Shown piece after piece: positions 4,664 to 5,296 of a stretch of DNA of 5,296 nucleotides (the stretch's first letter is position 1; each line of letters opens with the position of its first letter). Made by a program: the position numbers and the translations under genes. Location: NCBI GenBank assembly GCA_964387885.1, contig CAYLYZ010000191.1, forward strand, positions 1 through 5,296, given 5' to 3'. The DNA comes from JABGPL01 sp964387885 (GTDB lineage: Bacteria; Electryoneota; AABM5-125-24; Hatepunaeales; Hatepunaeaceae). Under the pieces are notes generated by a model. It was not told the DNA's origin, did not search any database, and worked only from the letters and a program-made list of their open reading frames with translations.

Positions 4664-5296
4664 CTATTTTACGAGGCTCAGTGTTCTTGTCATACTCTTG
4701 GTCGGAGTATCGACTCTGACAATGTACGTTCCAACACTGAGGTTGGCTCCGTTAAAAGAGAATCGATTCTGACCGGCTGGTAATACTCCCTGATGGATCG
4801 TCTGGATTTGTTGTCCGGACAGATCGTAAACAACAGCGTTAACTTGAGCAGTTTCCCTCAAGTTGAGAGAAATTGTTGCTGTCGAGTTGAACGGGTTCGG
4901 GTATGCTTCGATAAGTGAAATTGATTCAGGCAGTTGATTACCAGATTCGTTTACACCTAATTGACGACCAGCGACAAGTTGGAAATTCAAAAGGATCATG
5001 TCACCATTTTCGAGGCTAACAACTTCCTCGGTTGATGTATAGCCTTCGAATTCAACAACAACGCGATAATATCCATCGTGAACATCGGTGAATTCGTAAC
5101 CACCGTTTTCGTTTGATGTTGTTTTATCACCACAATCGCCACCGCAACCACCGCCGCAACCGCCACCTTCGCCGTCACCGCCGCAGCCACCGCCGCCGCA
5201 ACCGCCGCCACCGCAGCCACCACGTCCACCACAACCGCCGCCTCGGCAGTCACAGTCATCGTCGTCGCAATCGCCACCGCAATCGCCACCACAGCC
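4664..5296 (-). CDS. T9SS-exported protein with Gly/Cys-rich segment (5' end missing)
   Basis: The last 210 residues of a larger exported protein; the frame is open to the right edge, so the Met at 4997-4999 is internal. Counting from the edge, residues 1-57 are Gly/Cys-rich, with Cys at 2, 6, 10, 15, 17, 22, 28, 33, 38, 47, 51 and 55, mostly spaced by glycines, plus an acidic patch DCDDDDCDC (9-17). Residues 58-110 are the second half of a carboxypeptidase-regulatory-like beta-sandwich (NENGGYEFTDVHDGYYRVVV, then EGYTSTEEV, then LNFQL), so the Gly/Cys block appears to sit in a loop of that fold. Residues 126-210 are a type A T9SS sorting domain (EAYPNPFNST, then LSVGTYIVRV, ending SLVK). The N-terminal signal and any catalytic domain lie outside the window. 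Glycine codons alternate GGT and GGC, so the segment is kept as protein rather than a pure DNA repeat. Confidence 0.85.
   Translation of the reverse strand, partial: GCGGDCGGDCDDDDCDCRGGGCGGRGGCGGGGCGGGGCGGDGEGGGCGGGCGGDCGDKTTSNENGGYEFTDVHDGYYRVVVEFEGYTSTEEVVSLENGDMILLNFQLVAGRQLGVNESGNQLPESISLIEAYPNPFNSTATISLNLRETAQVNAVVYDLSGQQIQTIHQGVLPAGQNRFSFNGANLSVGTYIVRVDTPTKSMTRTLSLVK

Noticed and set aside
4996..5292. 98-codon minus-strand frame, Ala/Val-rich
   Set aside because: It is an out-of-frame reading of the Gly/Cys codons. The frame one step over is open from the window edge through the regulatory-like and sorting domains to the stop at 4664, and reads as real protein.

Overview
The window looks like a chromosomal stretch from a member of the FCB (Fibrobacteres-Chlorobi-Bacteroidetes) group, probably one of its less studied candidate phyla. 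The main reason is that two of the four genes end in a type A C-terminal sorting domain of the type IX secretion system (T9SS) with the 'YPNPFNS' signature. A third gene is a lipoprotein made of PKD-like and fibronectin-III-like modules, a style common in that group. Base composition is moderate to AT-rich. I cannot name a genus.

All four supported genes lie on the minus strand, so transcription runs from right to left. From the right edge: (1) a 5'-truncated T9SS-exported protein (4664-5296) with a striking Gly/Cys-rich segment, a carboxypeptidase-regulatory-like beta-sandwich and a sorting domain, followed by a clear intrinsic terminator (4606-4639). (2) A non-coding stretch holding a structured repeat element (4343-4578): two 101-bp tandem units, three hairpins, and terminal inverted repeats that differ only by compensatory changes. 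(3) A small AhpD-like carboxymuconolactone decarboxylase family protein (3969-4307). (4) A good sigma70-type promoter (3870-3898) driving a large exported protein (2023-3807) with an Omp28/thioredoxin-like domain, a glutamine-amidotransferase-like domain and a sorting domain, followed by an intrinsic terminator (1966-1994). (5) A spacer with a hairpin and a dyad (1734-1965). (6) A surface lipoprotein (405-1733). (7) A 404-base left end with no gene I can support.

The genes are widely spaced and two gaps carry terminators, so most are probably separate transcription units, not one operon. The shared theme is the cell envelope: two proteins built for export across the outer membrane by T9SS and one lipoprotein. 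The AhpD-like protein is the only likely cytoplasmic one, and nothing in the sequence ties it to its neighbours. I see no phage, insertion sequence, CRISPR, tRNA or rRNA. The two points most worth following up are the intergenic hairpin element at 4343-4578 and the Gly/Cys-rich block at the right edge.
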